A stretch of DNA of 36,453 nucleotides from Chara braunii (Eukaryota > Streptophyta > Charophyceae > Charales > Characeae), in contig BFEA01000010.1 in the NCBI GenBank assembly GCA_003427395.1, positions 3,001,978 to 3,038,430 on the forward strand. Direction: 5' to 3'. This document shows, in pieces, positions 17,922 to 28,933 of the stretch. Position 1 is the stretch's first letter, and every line of letters begins with the position of its first letter. Both the position numbers and the translations under genes were made by a program. The notes beneath the pieces are model-generated. The model did no database searches, had not been told where the DNA came from, and worked only from the letters and a program-made list of their open reading frames with translations.

Positions 17922-20900
17922 AGTCGAAGGGTTTAGACCAAGATAAAGGTAAAGCGCCTACAACCCCTTCTACCCCTTCGACTCTCAAGGTAGAGGATGG
18001 CTCTTTTTCCGCCCGTCGCCCAGACCACCCTGACATAGTACTTTGTTTTGTCTCATTGGACAATTCCCTTGACGAGCTCGGCAATAAACTGATAGCATAC
18101 AGAGTTCGTGGGCGAAGAAAGCAAAGTTTAAGGGTGAGTATATGATCGCGGATATTGAGATTGCACACACGTGAGTAGGTGCCCTGTTAGATCCGGTATC
18201 GACGCGGTCTTATATCTTGGAGAAGGCAATTCGTAAGTTGCATCTAGGAATGAAGGTAAAGGATTTACCTAGACCTATCACGTCTATATTGGCTGACAAA
18301 AGCATAATCACTGTCTCTCAATACGTCAATCGTGTTAAGTGTTATTTCAGGACAAATGAAGGTAAGAAGATTCTACACGAGATATCCTTCCTAATTGAGA
18401 ACAATTTACCCTTTAACATAATTTTGGGTACGGATTGGCATGAGGAAACCGATCCAGAAGTTAAGTTCAAAGATAAAATTATCAAACTCGAGAATGAGAA
18501 GTCCGAACTGCGTGCGATAAAGTTGTATCATAAATTTGTCTCTAACTCTACTCTGTCTTTCTGATGCACGAGTTATCCAACTTTGATCAGGAGGTGATGA
18601 CGGTACTTGTCAAGCGAGTCGGTGAGTGGTCCTCATCTTATCCACCTTCTATTGAAAACTTCTTGATGAGTACAAGGACTTGCAGTCTGAACCGAGGGGA
18701 ATAACTGAGCGTGCTAGCAAGCACACTATTGAGATCGTTTCCGGAAGCAAGATTCCCAAGGGTCCCATCTACCGAATGTCTCCTAGGAAACTTGAGGAAC
18801 CGCGAAAGCAGCTGCAAGAACTTATTGACAAAGGATGGATTCGCCCTAGCTCATCTCCTTATGGTGCGCCTATCTTATTCATGTCCAAAAAGGAAGGTGA
18901 ATTGCGTCTTTGTATAGATTATCGTGGGTTGAACTCCGTTGCTGTCAAAAACACAGAACCTCTTCCGCGAATTGACGATTTACTAAATCAGTTGCAAGGA
19001 TGTAGGTATTTTAATAAAATTGACCTCAAGTCAGGGTACACCAGATCGAGGTGGCTCCTGAGGATCAACACAAGACGACATTCTGAACCAGGTATAGTTA
19101 CTACGAGTTCGTGGTTATGCCTTTCGGGTTGACCAATGCGCCTGCAACATTCCAAAGGTAAATGAATGAGTTGTTTCGGCAATGGCTTGATCAGTTCGTA
19201 GTAGTCTACCTCGATGACGTTCTAGTGTATAATAAAACATTAGAAGATCACGAGAAACATTTACGTCTTGCAGAAGTTGCGCGAGGGCAACTTCAAAATG
19301 AATCCGAAGAAGTCAAAGTTTCCTAAGCCTGAAGTCTTGTACTTAGGGCATATAGTAAACGACGAAGGACTAAGGCCTGAAGAAAAGAAGATTACAGCAA
19401 TCAAAGATTGGCCACAACCCAAGACTATAACTGAACTAAGATCTTTCCTATGACTTGCTAGCTACTATAGGAAGTTCGTTAGAAATTTGTCGTTGATAGT
19501 TGCTCCTATCAGAAGATTACTGAAAAAGGAAAAGCCTTGGTTGTGGGACAAAGATTGTGAGTCGTCATTCAGAAAGTTAAGACATACTCTGACTCACTAC
19601 CCTGTTCTAAAGATTGTTGACCCTTCTCTTCCTTTCATAATCACAACTGACGCAAGTCAGTATGGGATTGGGGTTGTATTACAGCAAGATGACGCTGAAG
19701 GCTATAGACCTATTGAGTTCATATCCAGAAGACTTTTGTTAGAAGAAGTGGCCAATTCCACATATGAAAGGGAACTGTATGCCTTCGTAGTTGCACTAGA
19801 TAGCTGGAAGCAGTACCTGCTAGGAAGGCATTTCACTCTCTATTCTGACCACTCTACGTTGAAGTGGATCAAGACTCAGCCTAAGCTCCCCAACAAGTTG
19901 GTAAGGTGGTTCGCGTTCCTTGACACCTTTGACTTTGAGGTGAAAACCATCAAAGGTAAGTCGAACGTGGTTGCGGATGCTTTGTACAGGCGTGCATATT
20001 TCTTTGGAACTATTGTCTCCTATCTCGATATTGAAAATTAACTGAAAGAACAGATCCGCTAGGGCTATGGGAATGATCCTATTTGGAGTCCTATCATTGA
20101 GACTCTACGAAAGAACCCTGAGTTATTTCTGGAATATCGAATGAATGATGGCCTACTCTTCTTGTTAGATAAAACCGAAGAACGATTGTGTGTTCCTCAC
20201 TTAAAATCAATTAAGCGTTTAATCATCGGGGAATGCCATGATGCGGAAGGTCGCTTTGGTTTTAAGAAGACGTATGTCGATGTACATGAACGCTTTGAAT
20301 GAAAAGGAATGAAGGAAGATGAACTAACGTATGTGCGGACTTGTCTTGTCAAATAGAGGAGCAAGCCCTCGCATGAGAATCCGATAGGACTATTGAGACC
20401 GTTGCCAATTCCAAGTGAGCCAGGTGAGTCCATTTCCATTGACTTTATGAGTCTCACTAAAAGTCGAAATAACAACAGTCATATATTGGTCATTGTCGAT
20501 AGATTCTCTAAATATGCTATGTTCATTCCTTTGCCTGCTGAAGTTAAAACCGAACTCGTCATTCAAAAGTTTCAAATGTGATGGGTCTCTGAGTATGGAT
20601 TTCCCAAAACCATCGTATCAGATGGAGATGTTCGGTTCACCAGTCTACAATGGCAAAAGTTGATAGAAGTCTATAGGACCAAGTCCACCACGTCGTCAGG
20701 AAGGCATCCTGAAACGAATAGCTAAACTGAACAAATGAATCGTCTTCGTCAACAACTTTTGCGAACGTATGTCCGGCCTGATCAGATCGATTGGGATGAG
20801 AACCTACCGAAAATTGCTAGTGCTTATAATAACAGTATCCATACTGTTACATGTAAAACGCCTAAGACACTATACAAAGGATGGAAGCCTAGGCGCCCCA

Positions 20901-21510
20901 TCGATGCATTAACAAGGGACCAGATTCAAAGGCTACCTCAGGTACGCGTGAATTTGCAGTTCTGTAAGAAGAAGACATTAAGAAGGTGAAGGAAAACATA
21001 TAGAAAGCCCAGTTGCAAATGATTGAACAAGCTAATAAACATCGTCGTCCTTCACAACTCCAAAAAAGGGACTTTGTCTCGGTTAAGTCTAAAGAGTTTT
21101 CCTTGGAAGAAAAAATGTCTTAAAAACTGCTACCTGTCTATTATGGGCCCTGGGAAGTTCTCAAAGTAGTTGGAGGAGAAGATGGACCTTCCTACCGTAT
21201 AGATGTACCTACACATCTCAAGATATACCCTGTCTTTCACGCGTCTAGACTGATACTCTATATAGAAAGTGATAACTTTCCACATAGACCATCTCCATTT
21301 CCACCCTCTATGAATGGAGGCTTTGAACTTGAAAGGATATTGGAACATGGCTATTTTTCTAAAGGTGGTAGAGGACGATCTCAAAAGTAGTACAAGGTAA
21401 AGTTCAAGTCCCAACCCCCATCTGAAGCCAGATGGTTTAGTAGGAAAGAACTCCTACCCACTGCTTCTGATATTGTTGCTGAATATGAACGTGGGTTAAC
21501 TGAGAATTAA
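17879..21510 (+). pseudogene. pol: pol pseudogene, element D (PR-RT-RNaseH-IN-chromo)
   Basis: Homologous to element A Pol throughout. Protease: the region around 18190 has D-P-V where the D-S/T-G triad should be, so it is inactive. RT: about 18770-19480, with LKSGY and YLDD at 19207-19218. RNase H: 19487-20040, including TTDASQYGIG and ADAL. Integrase: zinc region damaged (about 20230-20360), catalytic D at 20441 and 20621, E at 20729. Tail: GPW (about 21145) and a chromo-like end, with stop TAA 21508-21510. Frameshifts occur near 18105, 19040, 19262 and 20941. Stops include 18172, 19451, 20039, 20060, 20300, 20354, 20579, 20723, 20965, 21001, 21121 and 21388. Confidence 0.9.
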
Positions 21511-22190
21511 TGAATTTTCTGCGATGGAACTCGAAAATCGGGTCAGCAAGAATGCAATAACCCATGCCATATTTCTCATGGAAACTGAGGGTCTCAGAGG
21601 GCCTACCTGGCCGCTGCTTCTGGTATACGTGGCGCTGCCTTTGGTATACGTGGCGCTGCCTTTGGTATACGTGGCGCTGCCTATGGTCTACGTGGGGTCT
21701 TGACGTGGCGCTGCTACTGGTCTACATTGATGAATGTGGCTATTGCCACCTGTTTCCATAGTTGACATGGCATTGTCCACGTTGTCTACATGAGGTCACT
21801 GGTTGCGAGGAGGAAGATCGAGATCTGTTGTTGAAGGAGAACGGGTACTCACCTGGGTTTGAAGTCGATACTGAAATCAACACTGTCTTTAAGGTTTTCA
21901 TGAGATTGAGTGTCACGTGGCACTCTCGTGTGTGATCAAGAATATACTTATTATCATTGCTGATGTGGAGAGGAAGAAGCCCTGAGAAGGAGAGGGTTCC
22001 GAAGCGATTACTGTGTGAATCTTCATCTTCTCTTTTCGTTTGTTCCCCCTCGATTCTCTTCTATTGATGATAATGAGATACTGTTTATTTCTTCATATGT
22101 TGGAGTCTTTGCTGCAGATAGTGACTCTATAGGTATTTGACGACTTCTGAGTATCTGTCCGACCGGGTTCATTAGAATAATTGTCAGAAT
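21511..22190 (+). other. 3' non-coding region, possible 3' LTR of element D
   Basis: Sequence after the pol stop with a 21-bp minisatellite (21621-21715), a possible AT-rich promoter-like stretch (near 21945) and pyrimidine-rich sequence towards the end. Position suggests a 3' LTR, but no second LTR copy is present to compare, and I see no clear polypurine tract or TG/CA ends. Confidence 0.35.
21621..21715 (+). repeat. 21-bp minisatellite
   Basis: TGGTATACGTGGCGCTGCC plus two bases repeats with starts at 21621, 21642 and 21663. A variant fourth unit (TGGTCTACGTGG) starts at 21684, and further degenerate pieces follow. Confidence 0.93.
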
Positions 22191-22199
22191 TCCTCAGAT

Positions 22200-22520
22200 G
22201 AGCATATGCGCAGTTGAAAAAGTAACTCCAATAAGGGATTTCCGTAAAATTTCAAATCGTGAATTTTGGAAAAAAAACAATTCTCGAACTTTTCAAAATA
22301 ACGGAAAATTGCAAAAAAAGATAGAAATCGAAAATTTTCGTAAAACTATTTCGGATTTCTCAACAACAAAAATTCAAATTTTGAAGAAAAACGAAAGTCA
22401 AAAATTTCAATATACTGCATTATTTCGGATTTTGCGATTTTTTCACAAACGAAACAACCTAAAAACGGAATCCAAAAAAGGAAAAGTTTCGATTTTCAAC
22501 TGTTACGTCAAAAATTCGTG
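22200..22520 (-). other. AT-rich low-complexity tract (leader-like)
   Basis: Built from short words such as GAATTTTC, AAAATTC and TTTCGGATTT. The same kind of sequence follows the TTGA array in the leader of element G (29240-29870), in the opposite orientation. I therefore read it as the leader of a - strand element fragment. The predicted ORF here is an AT-rich artefact. Confidence 0.4.
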
Positions 22521-22550
22521 ATTTTGCGGACTAATTAGTATGACCTGATT

Positions 22551-22605
22551 AGCTAATCAATCAATCAATCAATTAATCAATCAATTAATCAATCAATGCC
22601 CTAAT
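22551..22605 (+). repeat. (TCAA)n array
   Basis: Imperfect TCAA tetranucleotide repeats (AATCAATCAATTAATCAATC). It is the reverse complement of the TTGA arrays at 28974-29064. Confidence 0.93.
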
Positions 22606-23584
22606 CAATCTGCAAGGAAAATGGGCAATAGCGAGATGACAATGTCCAACATACACAATCACATTGAAGGCCATATAGTACACCGTATCCAGAAAGCAAA
22701 AATGCACCAATATAACACCAATGAGGAATCGTAACACTGAAAACCAATGTTAATGAGAGCTTGCTCTCGCCACCACCAACACGAGTGTCCAAGCCCTATC
22801 TCCTACTTGGCGCTCGATGCCCAGCCTACTGCCTACACAGCCACAATCTGCCTACTAATTGACGATGCAACTGTTGACGTCAGCAGCCCACGAAGTACTT
22901 GAAGATGTCGCCAATAGCAGACCATCGCCAATACCAGGTATGTGCCCTCACATCATCATCCTTCTCCCACGTCCTCCCTCTTGTACACCCGAAGACCACC
23001 CCTGCGCCTCACTGTAGTCCAAGCCCAACCAGCCATGGAGGCTGGGCTATGGCGCTGCCCTCAGCAACGCCCTGCTCCTTGCACGATCGCACGCGTCAAC
23101 GCCTCGCCTCTCAACGCCAGCAGCAGCCCGCGAGCGTCCGCTCCAGCAGCTCTGCCGCTAGCATGCGAGTGCCTGAATGAGGCTGCCAGTGGCGAGCTCT
23201 TTCCTATGTGTAAAGGGCCTGCCTGCCTTCACAGCCTACCTGGACTGGGCCTGGGCCCATAAGCTTCCGGTAGGCCCAAGATGTTGCGCTTGTGTTGCAG
23301 CTACTAGGCCTTTTTTGGTTGGGCCTCCCAACTGTTAGTGTATGAGGCTGCAATCCTCGTCCAGGGCCTGCATTCTCTAAAAGGCCCAGAAGGCCGTGGA
23401 ATATCTTTGTTGCTCGGCGTGTGTTTCCCTTCAACCAACTGGCGCGTCACAACTGCCTGGACCCCAAATACGAAATTTGACAGTTGAGGGCCTTCTCGTG
23501 ATTTGTTAGGCCCGCCTTCACTTAGGGCGGGCGCAGATGCAACTGGGGCCCCTTAGGCCTGCCGAGGACCCGAATCCTCGTAAA
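22606..23584 (-). other. LTR-like debris between two TCAA arrays
   Basis: About 1 kb with several GGCCT-rich words (AGGCCCA, GGGCCT), like the U3-type parts of the LTRs at 24383-25580 and 27840-28918. On the - strand it is followed by a TTGA array and an AT-rich tract, the same order as in element G (LTR, TTGA array, AT-rich leader). No PBS is recognisable at its - strand end. Frames within it are not convincing. I see no gene. Confidence 0.35.
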
Positions 23585-23621
23585 TGAATCAATGACTAGT
23601 CAATCAATCAGTCAATGACTG

Positions 23622-23667
<46 letters not shown>

Positions 23668-23812
23668 GATTAATCAATCAATCAGTTAATGACTAATCAT
23701 TCAATCGATCAATCAATGAATAATCAATCAATCAATCAATCAATCAGTTAATGACTAATCATTCAATCGATCAATCAATGACTAATCAATCAATCAATCA
23801 GTCGATGACTAA
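23585..23812 (+). repeat. (TCAA)n array, long
   Basis: About 230 bp of TCAA tetranucleotides. These are interrupted by a higher-order motif, TGACTAATCATTCAATCGAT, that recurs around 23690 and 23752, so the array itself has been duplicated in blocks. Confidence 0.95.
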
Positions 23813-23927
23813 TTAATACTCCCCGCACAAGTGTCAAATCCGGTTGTCCTTCAATCCCCATTGGCCTCATGTACCTTCCTAGGCAAGCTCGGCGCCCGCC
23901 ACCTAGAGATATGTCGTTGGTCCCCCC

Positions 23928-24097
23928 GAGTGGCATTGAGCAGAGACTGCTGATGTTCATAGGGGGAGGGGACCGGAGGGGAGGCACAGTGACTGGCCCA
24001 TCGAAGAAGCTCGAGTGGCATTGAGCAGAGACTGCTGATGTTCATAGGGGGAGGGGACCGGAGGGGAGGCACAGTGACTGGCCCATCGAAGAAGCTC
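23928..24097. repeat. 85-bp perfect tandem duplication
   Basis: Copy 1 is 23928-24012 and copy 2 is 24013-24097. Both run from GAGTGGCATTGAG to GAAGAAGCTC, and I see no mismatch. Identity implies a recent event or an assembly artefact. Confidence 0.95.
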
Positions 24098-24369
24098 GGT
24101 CCTGATGCTACCGGCTGACCCCTGGCCCGTATCGCCCACCTGCTGTAGCAAGTATCGCACCTGTTGGTGGGTGCAGCTCCCGCATATTCCCTCATTGGAG
24201 GCTTGAGCACGGATGTGGCTGCTACGGGGGTTCCCCGTAATACTATTATGACAATAAAAAAAGGCCTGAAAGGCCATCCTGTCCAGATTTGACAGGTAAT
24301 TGAATTGGTTGGGCTTAAAGAATTAGCCTTTGAAAAAAAAAAATCCGGTTGTCCTGATTCACGTGCGGG

Positions 24370-24381
24370 GCTCCGATACCA
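24370..24381 (-). other. Primer-binding site (tRNA-iMet type), - strand element
   Basis: The reverse complement reads TGGTATCGGAGC followed by CC, the same PBS type as in elements A and G. It implies a 5' LTR on the right (from about 24383) and an internal region running leftwards. Only about 550 bp of leader-like sequence, with no gag, survives to the left. Confidence 0.75.
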
Positions 24382-24382
24382 A

Positions 24383-25580
24383 CTAATACATGCCCAGTTG
24401 GGCAATGTATGTACAGCCAAGGATCCGAAGTGTGATGAAAAGGATTGAATGGACAATGCAATGTTAGTGAAACATCAACAGGCAATGTACACCCTAATAT
24501 ACATGAAATGGCACAAAATAGCGTAATGGAAGACTTGGATATAAGTCTTGACCTGACCGGGACTGACACGACGTCCCATTATACATCACACATGTGAGAG
24601 GAGGAGGAGGGACCGCACACAAAGAAGAAAGGTTCCTAATTGCACATGCATATGCGGAGATACCACAGATGTGAGATTGGGGAAGAGGAGAGACGAAGAT
24701 GGAGGCGAGGGAGAAGTCCAAGATCGTGATAGCGATGTCCAAAAATAATCCCTTGCCGATGTCCAATCAATGTTTGTCTCAAAAATGTCGAACCAGATCC
24801 TGGGCGCAATGCCCATTGTAACCTCTGCCTGTATCCTCTGCTTGTAACCTCTCTCACCCTTGTATCTGAAGAAGTAGAAGAAGAAGAAGAAGAAAATGAG
24901 GAAGGAGGAAGGAGGAAAGAGGAAAAGAGAGAGAGGAGATGGAGGACGAAGAGGAAGAAAAAGATGTCGTCCTCTTCGCTGTAGCGGCCACTAAACTAGC
25001 TGTTGTGGTCGTCTTGTGCAGGTACTGCGTGGAGCCCCAGCTATGGCGTCAGGTGAGTTGCCATTACAGGTAGGCCTCCTCTCTCTCTCCCTACCGCCAG
25101 AACCTCTACTCCCTAACCTAGCAGTATTGCGCCAGAATAGCGCAGCCCTCATCCAGCAGCGCGTTGCTCAAAAACTGAGTTACTCAACTCTTCCCTGCCC
25201 AACCGCTGCCCAGCTATATATAGTGCTGGGCGAGGTTGGGCCTACCTGGTGCTGGCCTCAAAACGGCCGAGCCGGTCTGGGTCCCTACCGGACGTTCGAA
25301 CAGTGTCGCTGATGCAGCAAGGCGCAAAAACGCGCCTGTCCTCTTTAGGCCCCGCCTTTGGTGTGCCCAATCCCAAGGTCATGCCTTGGGCACTGCAAGT
25401 CCGAAACGACACCTACACAGACAACAATGGGTCAACAGGTAATTGAACAAGTAAATAAATGACTAAATAATTAAATAAATGCTGCCTATATTTGTCGTTT
25501 GTGGCCTGCGGGCCGTCGTGGGCCTCCAGGGCGCATGTCTGATGGGCATACAGCCTGAAGGCCCCTCAGCAACCGTTGGG
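24383..25580 (-). repeat. LTR of a - strand element
   Basis: Bounded on the left by the PBS. On the - strand it has a GGCC-rich U3-like part, a TATA box (CTATATATAG at 25214-25223) and a pyrimidine-rich GGA/CTT-repeat stretch (about 24880-24970). Its right limit is not defined, because the protease fragment of family F/G begins near 25585 without visible LTR termini. Frames here are not supported as genes. Confidence 0.55.
25214..25223 (-). promoter_or_regulatory. TATA box of - strand LTR
   Basis: CTATATATAG, palindromic, in a GC-rich context. The LTR of element G has GCTATATATAGC in the corresponding setting. The orientation is taken from the PBS at 24370-24381. Confidence 0.5.
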
Positions 25581-25584
25581 CCCC

Positions 25585-26700
25585 TCAAATGGGGCCCGTG
25601 TGCAAGTGCAGCATGTAACAAGGGCGTGCAAGAAGAAAATGCCCAATTCTTCCACGTCGTTCCATGCGATGGGGTTGCGAATGCTTGCCGCGAAGACCAC
25701 GTGACAACCGATCGAAACGTGAGGTGGGGGCCGTACATGGGACAAGTACCCCGTTCCGGTCAAGAACGTGAAGGGTGCGGCAGTAGAAGTTCCGGTGCTC
25801 CGCGCTGCGGAGCCACAACATCCCCAAAATCATGTTGAACTTTGTGTCCAATATATCGAAGGACACACCCTCACGTGTGTCCGGGGCAAAGTACACGGGG
25901 ATGGAGTCAACGCACCAGTCAATGGACTTGTGCGTACGACCGTCCACCAACGTGAATTGCGTGGGCTGCAACTTCCTTCGAACACGCGGCCCAAGGCCGG
26001 CTCGTGCCATGAAGTCTTGGCTGATGTAGTTGCGAGTAGCTCCACAATCAATCAAGGCACTGCAGGTCGCCGTCCCAATCTGAATGCGGATGTAGAGTAA
26101 CGGTGCATCGAGTTGTCGTACCGTTGCGTGGCGTACTCGCGATCAATCTTTGCAATGTACTCGCAAAGGTCAACGACCCCTACCCCGTCTTCCATCCACG
26201 GAGTTGGTACTGCAGTGTGCAAGTAGTTGCACAGTTCTGCCATTAAGACATTGCAATGTGGCTTCGACAACGAACTAAATGGGGGAAGAGGCATCCATTG
26301 GGAGTCCTTCGACGTCAATGGGTAGAGGGCTTCAATTCTAAACCATACCGCTGCGTCCTCAAGTAGTGTCGGCGAGGATGCTGGTTCACTTGGCGATGGT
26401 GATGAAGTCGTGCACACGTATGACTCTTGCACATGGAGAGGTTGGTCCAACGAAGGGACCAACTGGACAACATAGTCTTCGCAACTTTTTTGAAGACTTG
26501 CGACATACGCATGTTCCCCAGACGTGGAGGAGGTTGCTAGCAAGGCAACCATGTTCGGCGGAGTAGAAACTGGAGTTGCCTCACTTCCCGCGAGGCTCAG
26601 TTTCCCGAGCTTTGTCATGGGCGGACGTCGTCCTTGCCTTTGTCGGGGAATTGCGATGTCGTGTGCTTGGTGCTGTTGCACTAGTAGCAACAATTCCACT
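25585..26700 (-). pseudogene. pol: Protease region of pol, family F/G, inverted fragment
   Basis: An aspartic protease-like region follows a long linker (VALLATSSTSGEHAYVASLQ, then DQPLHVQESYVCTTSS). The active-site motif reads I-D-C-G-A-T-R-N-Y-I (D-C-G at 26041-26049), and a second conserved stretch FDILDTKFNMILGM carries the ILGM/W motif typical of retropepsins. A frame change near 26060 separates linker and protease. It overlaps the end of gag in another frame, as in element G. The protein ends where the fragment is truncated. Confidence 0.85.
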
Positions 26701-27845
26701 TTTGGCGGAGCTTATATTGCTCCTCCGTAAGGCAGAATTTCTTCCATGGCTTGGTCGGCTGTCCGGCTTCCGCTGTTGACGCGGATTTCGTCTTCTTCTT
26801 CTTGCTGTTGCGTCGTGGCAGAAGGGCGTCGACTCCGTCTCCTTCACTAGACTCGGCGCCTAGTCATCGTCTTGTCCATCTAATTGGACAGCAACGACTT
26901 GATGCGTCCGCAAGCCTTTGCCCTTCTCCACAAAATTCGGTTGGGTTCGCCGCTCGTTGGCAGCCCACAGATTTGATTGGATTTCTTTGCACACCTCGTC
27001 CACGATTTGATCGAAGTTAGTCTAGAAGCTGCGCTCCCCAAGGGTCGTGCTCAATATGTCAATCGACCGCTGGAAGAATTTGCGACGAAGACGCATGAAT
27101 GGTATATCCAAATTCGGGAGTGTCACAAATTTTTGCCACTCGATTAGCCATTCACGTGTTGGCTGGCTGCCTTGGTGCATGGCGAAGATCCGGTTCCCGC
27201 CTTTGCCTTGAGAGTCCTCGACGATGAAGCGCTTCCGCCACTTCTCGGTGACGGCCTCCCAAGTTAACTTGGTGTAGAGGGCTGCGATCTCGACGCCTTC
27301 GGTTTGTGCCAGGTGGTTGAGCCACACTTGGCTCACCGGTGCTGCAAAGGTAAAGAGTTGAGATCTTCAATTCTGGCGGGACTAAGTGAATGGAGAGCTC
27401 GTTGGTGAAACCTTGCCACCAAGACACAAGGTCGGCCTTGTGGTAATCATCGAACTTCTCGATGCTGAACTTCGGCATCTTGTACTGTTTGGGCGTCATG
27501 CTGTTGCAGATCCTGGTTGGTTGTTGTTGCAGCTGGCGCAGGTCAGCTTGTACTGCGGCCATTTGTTGACTGATGGTTGTCGGCCGTTGGAAGTCGTTCA
27601 AATTTCCGACGAGTGCTACCAGGGGATCCATTCGTTCCTCTAGTTCGCGGATCGATGGGTCGGTGCTTGCGGATGCCATGTGCCTGTGTGACACATCATC
27701 CTTTTCCAATTCCTTGAGGTGGGCGTGGAAACTCTTGTGAGTTTCCTCGTAATCTGAGATGATACGTGTCTGTCGAGCCAAGTCCGCTGTTGCCAGTTCC
27801 AAGTGAGGAGGACTTGGTGCATGAGGTTGGCGAGGGCTGATGTGG
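26590..27845 (-). pseudogene. gag: gag pseudogene fragment, family F/G, inverted
   Basis: Starts inside gag (ALANLMHQVLLTWNWQQ). It continues through a helical region, a Q-rich linker and the capsid-like core (KMPKFSIEKFDDYHKADLVSWW, then LNHLAQTEG, WRKRFIV, PTREWLIEW) to the zinc knuckle at 26648-26689. In the knuckle a TAG replaces the Trp codon, and the last Cys codon reads TTC (Phe), so zinc binding is lost. Several frame changes occur (for example near 27330 and 26850). Useful as the un-duplicated reference for gag of element G. Confidence 0.87.
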
Positions 27846-28172
27846 CATACTCAGCTCCACACGGGCCTAGCAAGGCCCGACCAGGTAGGCTAGGGGTCCG
27901 TAGAGGTAGGGTCTGTGTCGTTTCGACCCTCCGTAGGGTCCGCAGGGTCGGTAGGCAAGTTTTAGGCCTGAGTACGACCAGTACCAGTTGGAGGCCCCGT
28001 AGGCCTCGTTTTGGTTACAGGCCCTGGTGCGCATTTTGGCGCCAAGGCCCTGATTTTGAGACCGCGCCGTTTCAGTAGGCGTTGGAGGCCCAGCCTCAGT
28101 TTGGGCGCCAAACTTTCGAGGCCCGGCCTCAATTTGAGCGCCAGGACTCAGCAGTTGAGGTCGACCCAGCGC

Positions 28173-28180
28173 TATATATA
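28173..28180 (+). promoter_or_regulatory. TATA box of LTR, element G
   Basis: TATATATA within GCTATATATAGC, about 745 bp before the LTR end. It is the same motif as in the - strand LTR at 25214-25223. Confidence 0.55.
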
Positions 28181-28537
28181 GCTAGGTCCGGCCTCAATCA
28201 CACATTCGGTAGAGGATCGAGGTGATGCATACTTCCAACGACGGCAGTGCAGTAGTAGTCGACAACAGGACGAGTCTCCCAGCGTTGGGCGCTGATAGAG
28301 TAGAGTGGCGCATGGAGGGAGAGATGGTGATGGCGGCCAGAGGACTTACTTGAGACTTACCTGCGTGGCCATAGCTACAACTTCGTCTTCAGCACGTCCG
28401 CACTTGCATCAAGGCACCACCTTTCGCAGGTCAGTACCTGGTATACAGAGAGAGAGATCTTCTTCTTCTTCCTCCTCCAGTCCACCACCTTCGTCTTCCC
28501 CTCCCAGCGCTCTGACTTCTTCCTATCCGTCTATGAG

Positions 28538-28540
<3 letters not shown>

Positions 28541-28576
<36 letters not shown>
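28541..28576 (+). repeat. (GA)n microsatellite
   Basis: Uninterrupted GA run of 36 bp in the LTR of element G. Confidence 0.98.
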
Positions 28577-28578
<2 letters not shown>

Positions 28579-28921
28579 GACGACACTTGGGATTCAGACT
28601 GGACATTGGACAGAGACGTTGGGGGGACTACTTGGGATTGATATCAGCGACATTTGGGTTGACGACATTCTCATCTCTTCCCCCTTCTTCGTCTCGTCCC
28701 CCTCCTCCTCATATGTGTACGAGTTAGGCCTGGCACCTTCGTCCTGGTGTGCAGCGCCAGGCCATTCACACCGTGTGATGATGATGGTGTATGTCAGGTC
28801 TACATTTCGAAGTTGATTGGGTCTGACCATTTGTATTTCAGTCTTCCACTCTTCTATCCTGCTCTATCAAAGAGAGGTCGGTTCTTGGTTCAGGTCTGTA
28901 CCATCTTGGTATGCGACAGTT

Positions 28922-28933
28922 TGGTATCGGAGC
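28922..28933 (+). other. Primer-binding site (tRNA-iMet type), element G
   Basis: TGGTATCGGAGC followed by AGACC, directly downstream of the LTR's CA end. It is the same 12-mer as in element A and in the - strand element. Confidence 0.85.

Larger units (their letters stand above)
15780..22190 (+). mobile_element. Ty3/gypsy LTR retrotransposon, element D (decayed, no 5' LTR seen)
   Basis: Gag, protease, RT, RNase H, integrase and chromo-like tail follow each other on the + strand from about 15940 to 21510. Proteins are clearly related to those of element A but much diverged, so this is a sister family. No PBS or 5' LTR is visible between 15770 and 15940, so its 5' end is lost or very short. 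The 3' limit is uncertain: 21511-22190 looks like LTR or 3' non-coding sequence. Many stops and at least five frameshifts are present. Confidence 0.88.
25585..27845 (-). mobile_element. Inverted gag-protease fragment of a third Ty3/gypsy family
   Basis: On the - strand this reads gag (27845 to about 26590) then protease (about 26700 to 25585). It is homologous to 30660-33500 of element G but without that copy's 618-bp duplication. RT, RNase H and integrase are missing. Its 5' side is cut at about 27845, where the LTR of element G begins. The 3' side is cut in the region after the protease. Confidence 0.9.
27840..28918 (+). repeat. 5' LTR of element G
   Basis: The end is fixed by CA at 28917-28918, three bases before the PBS. 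The start is placed near 27840, where the inverted gag homology ends. It is GGCC-rich in the U3 part, with a TATA box at 28173-28180, TTC/CCT-rich sequence at about 28460-28500 and a GA run at 28541-28576. No second copy is in the window to confirm its length. Confidence 0.65.

Noticed and set aside
22198-22521. 107-aa ORF
   Set aside because: AT-rich low-complexity sequence giving a K/N/F-rich translation. It lies in leader-like DNA.
22899-25446. Multiple ORFs of 60-200 aa on both strands
   Set aside because: They lie in LTR, microsatellite or tandem-duplicated sequence, overlap each other in several frames and show no domains.
26366-28078. + strand ORFs over the inverted gag-protease fragment
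   Set aside because: They are antisense shadows of the - strand gag and protease frames.
28305-28727. 140-aa ORF in the LTR of element G
   Set aside because: It is dominated by S/P and RE repeats from TTC- and GA-rich sequence within an LTR.
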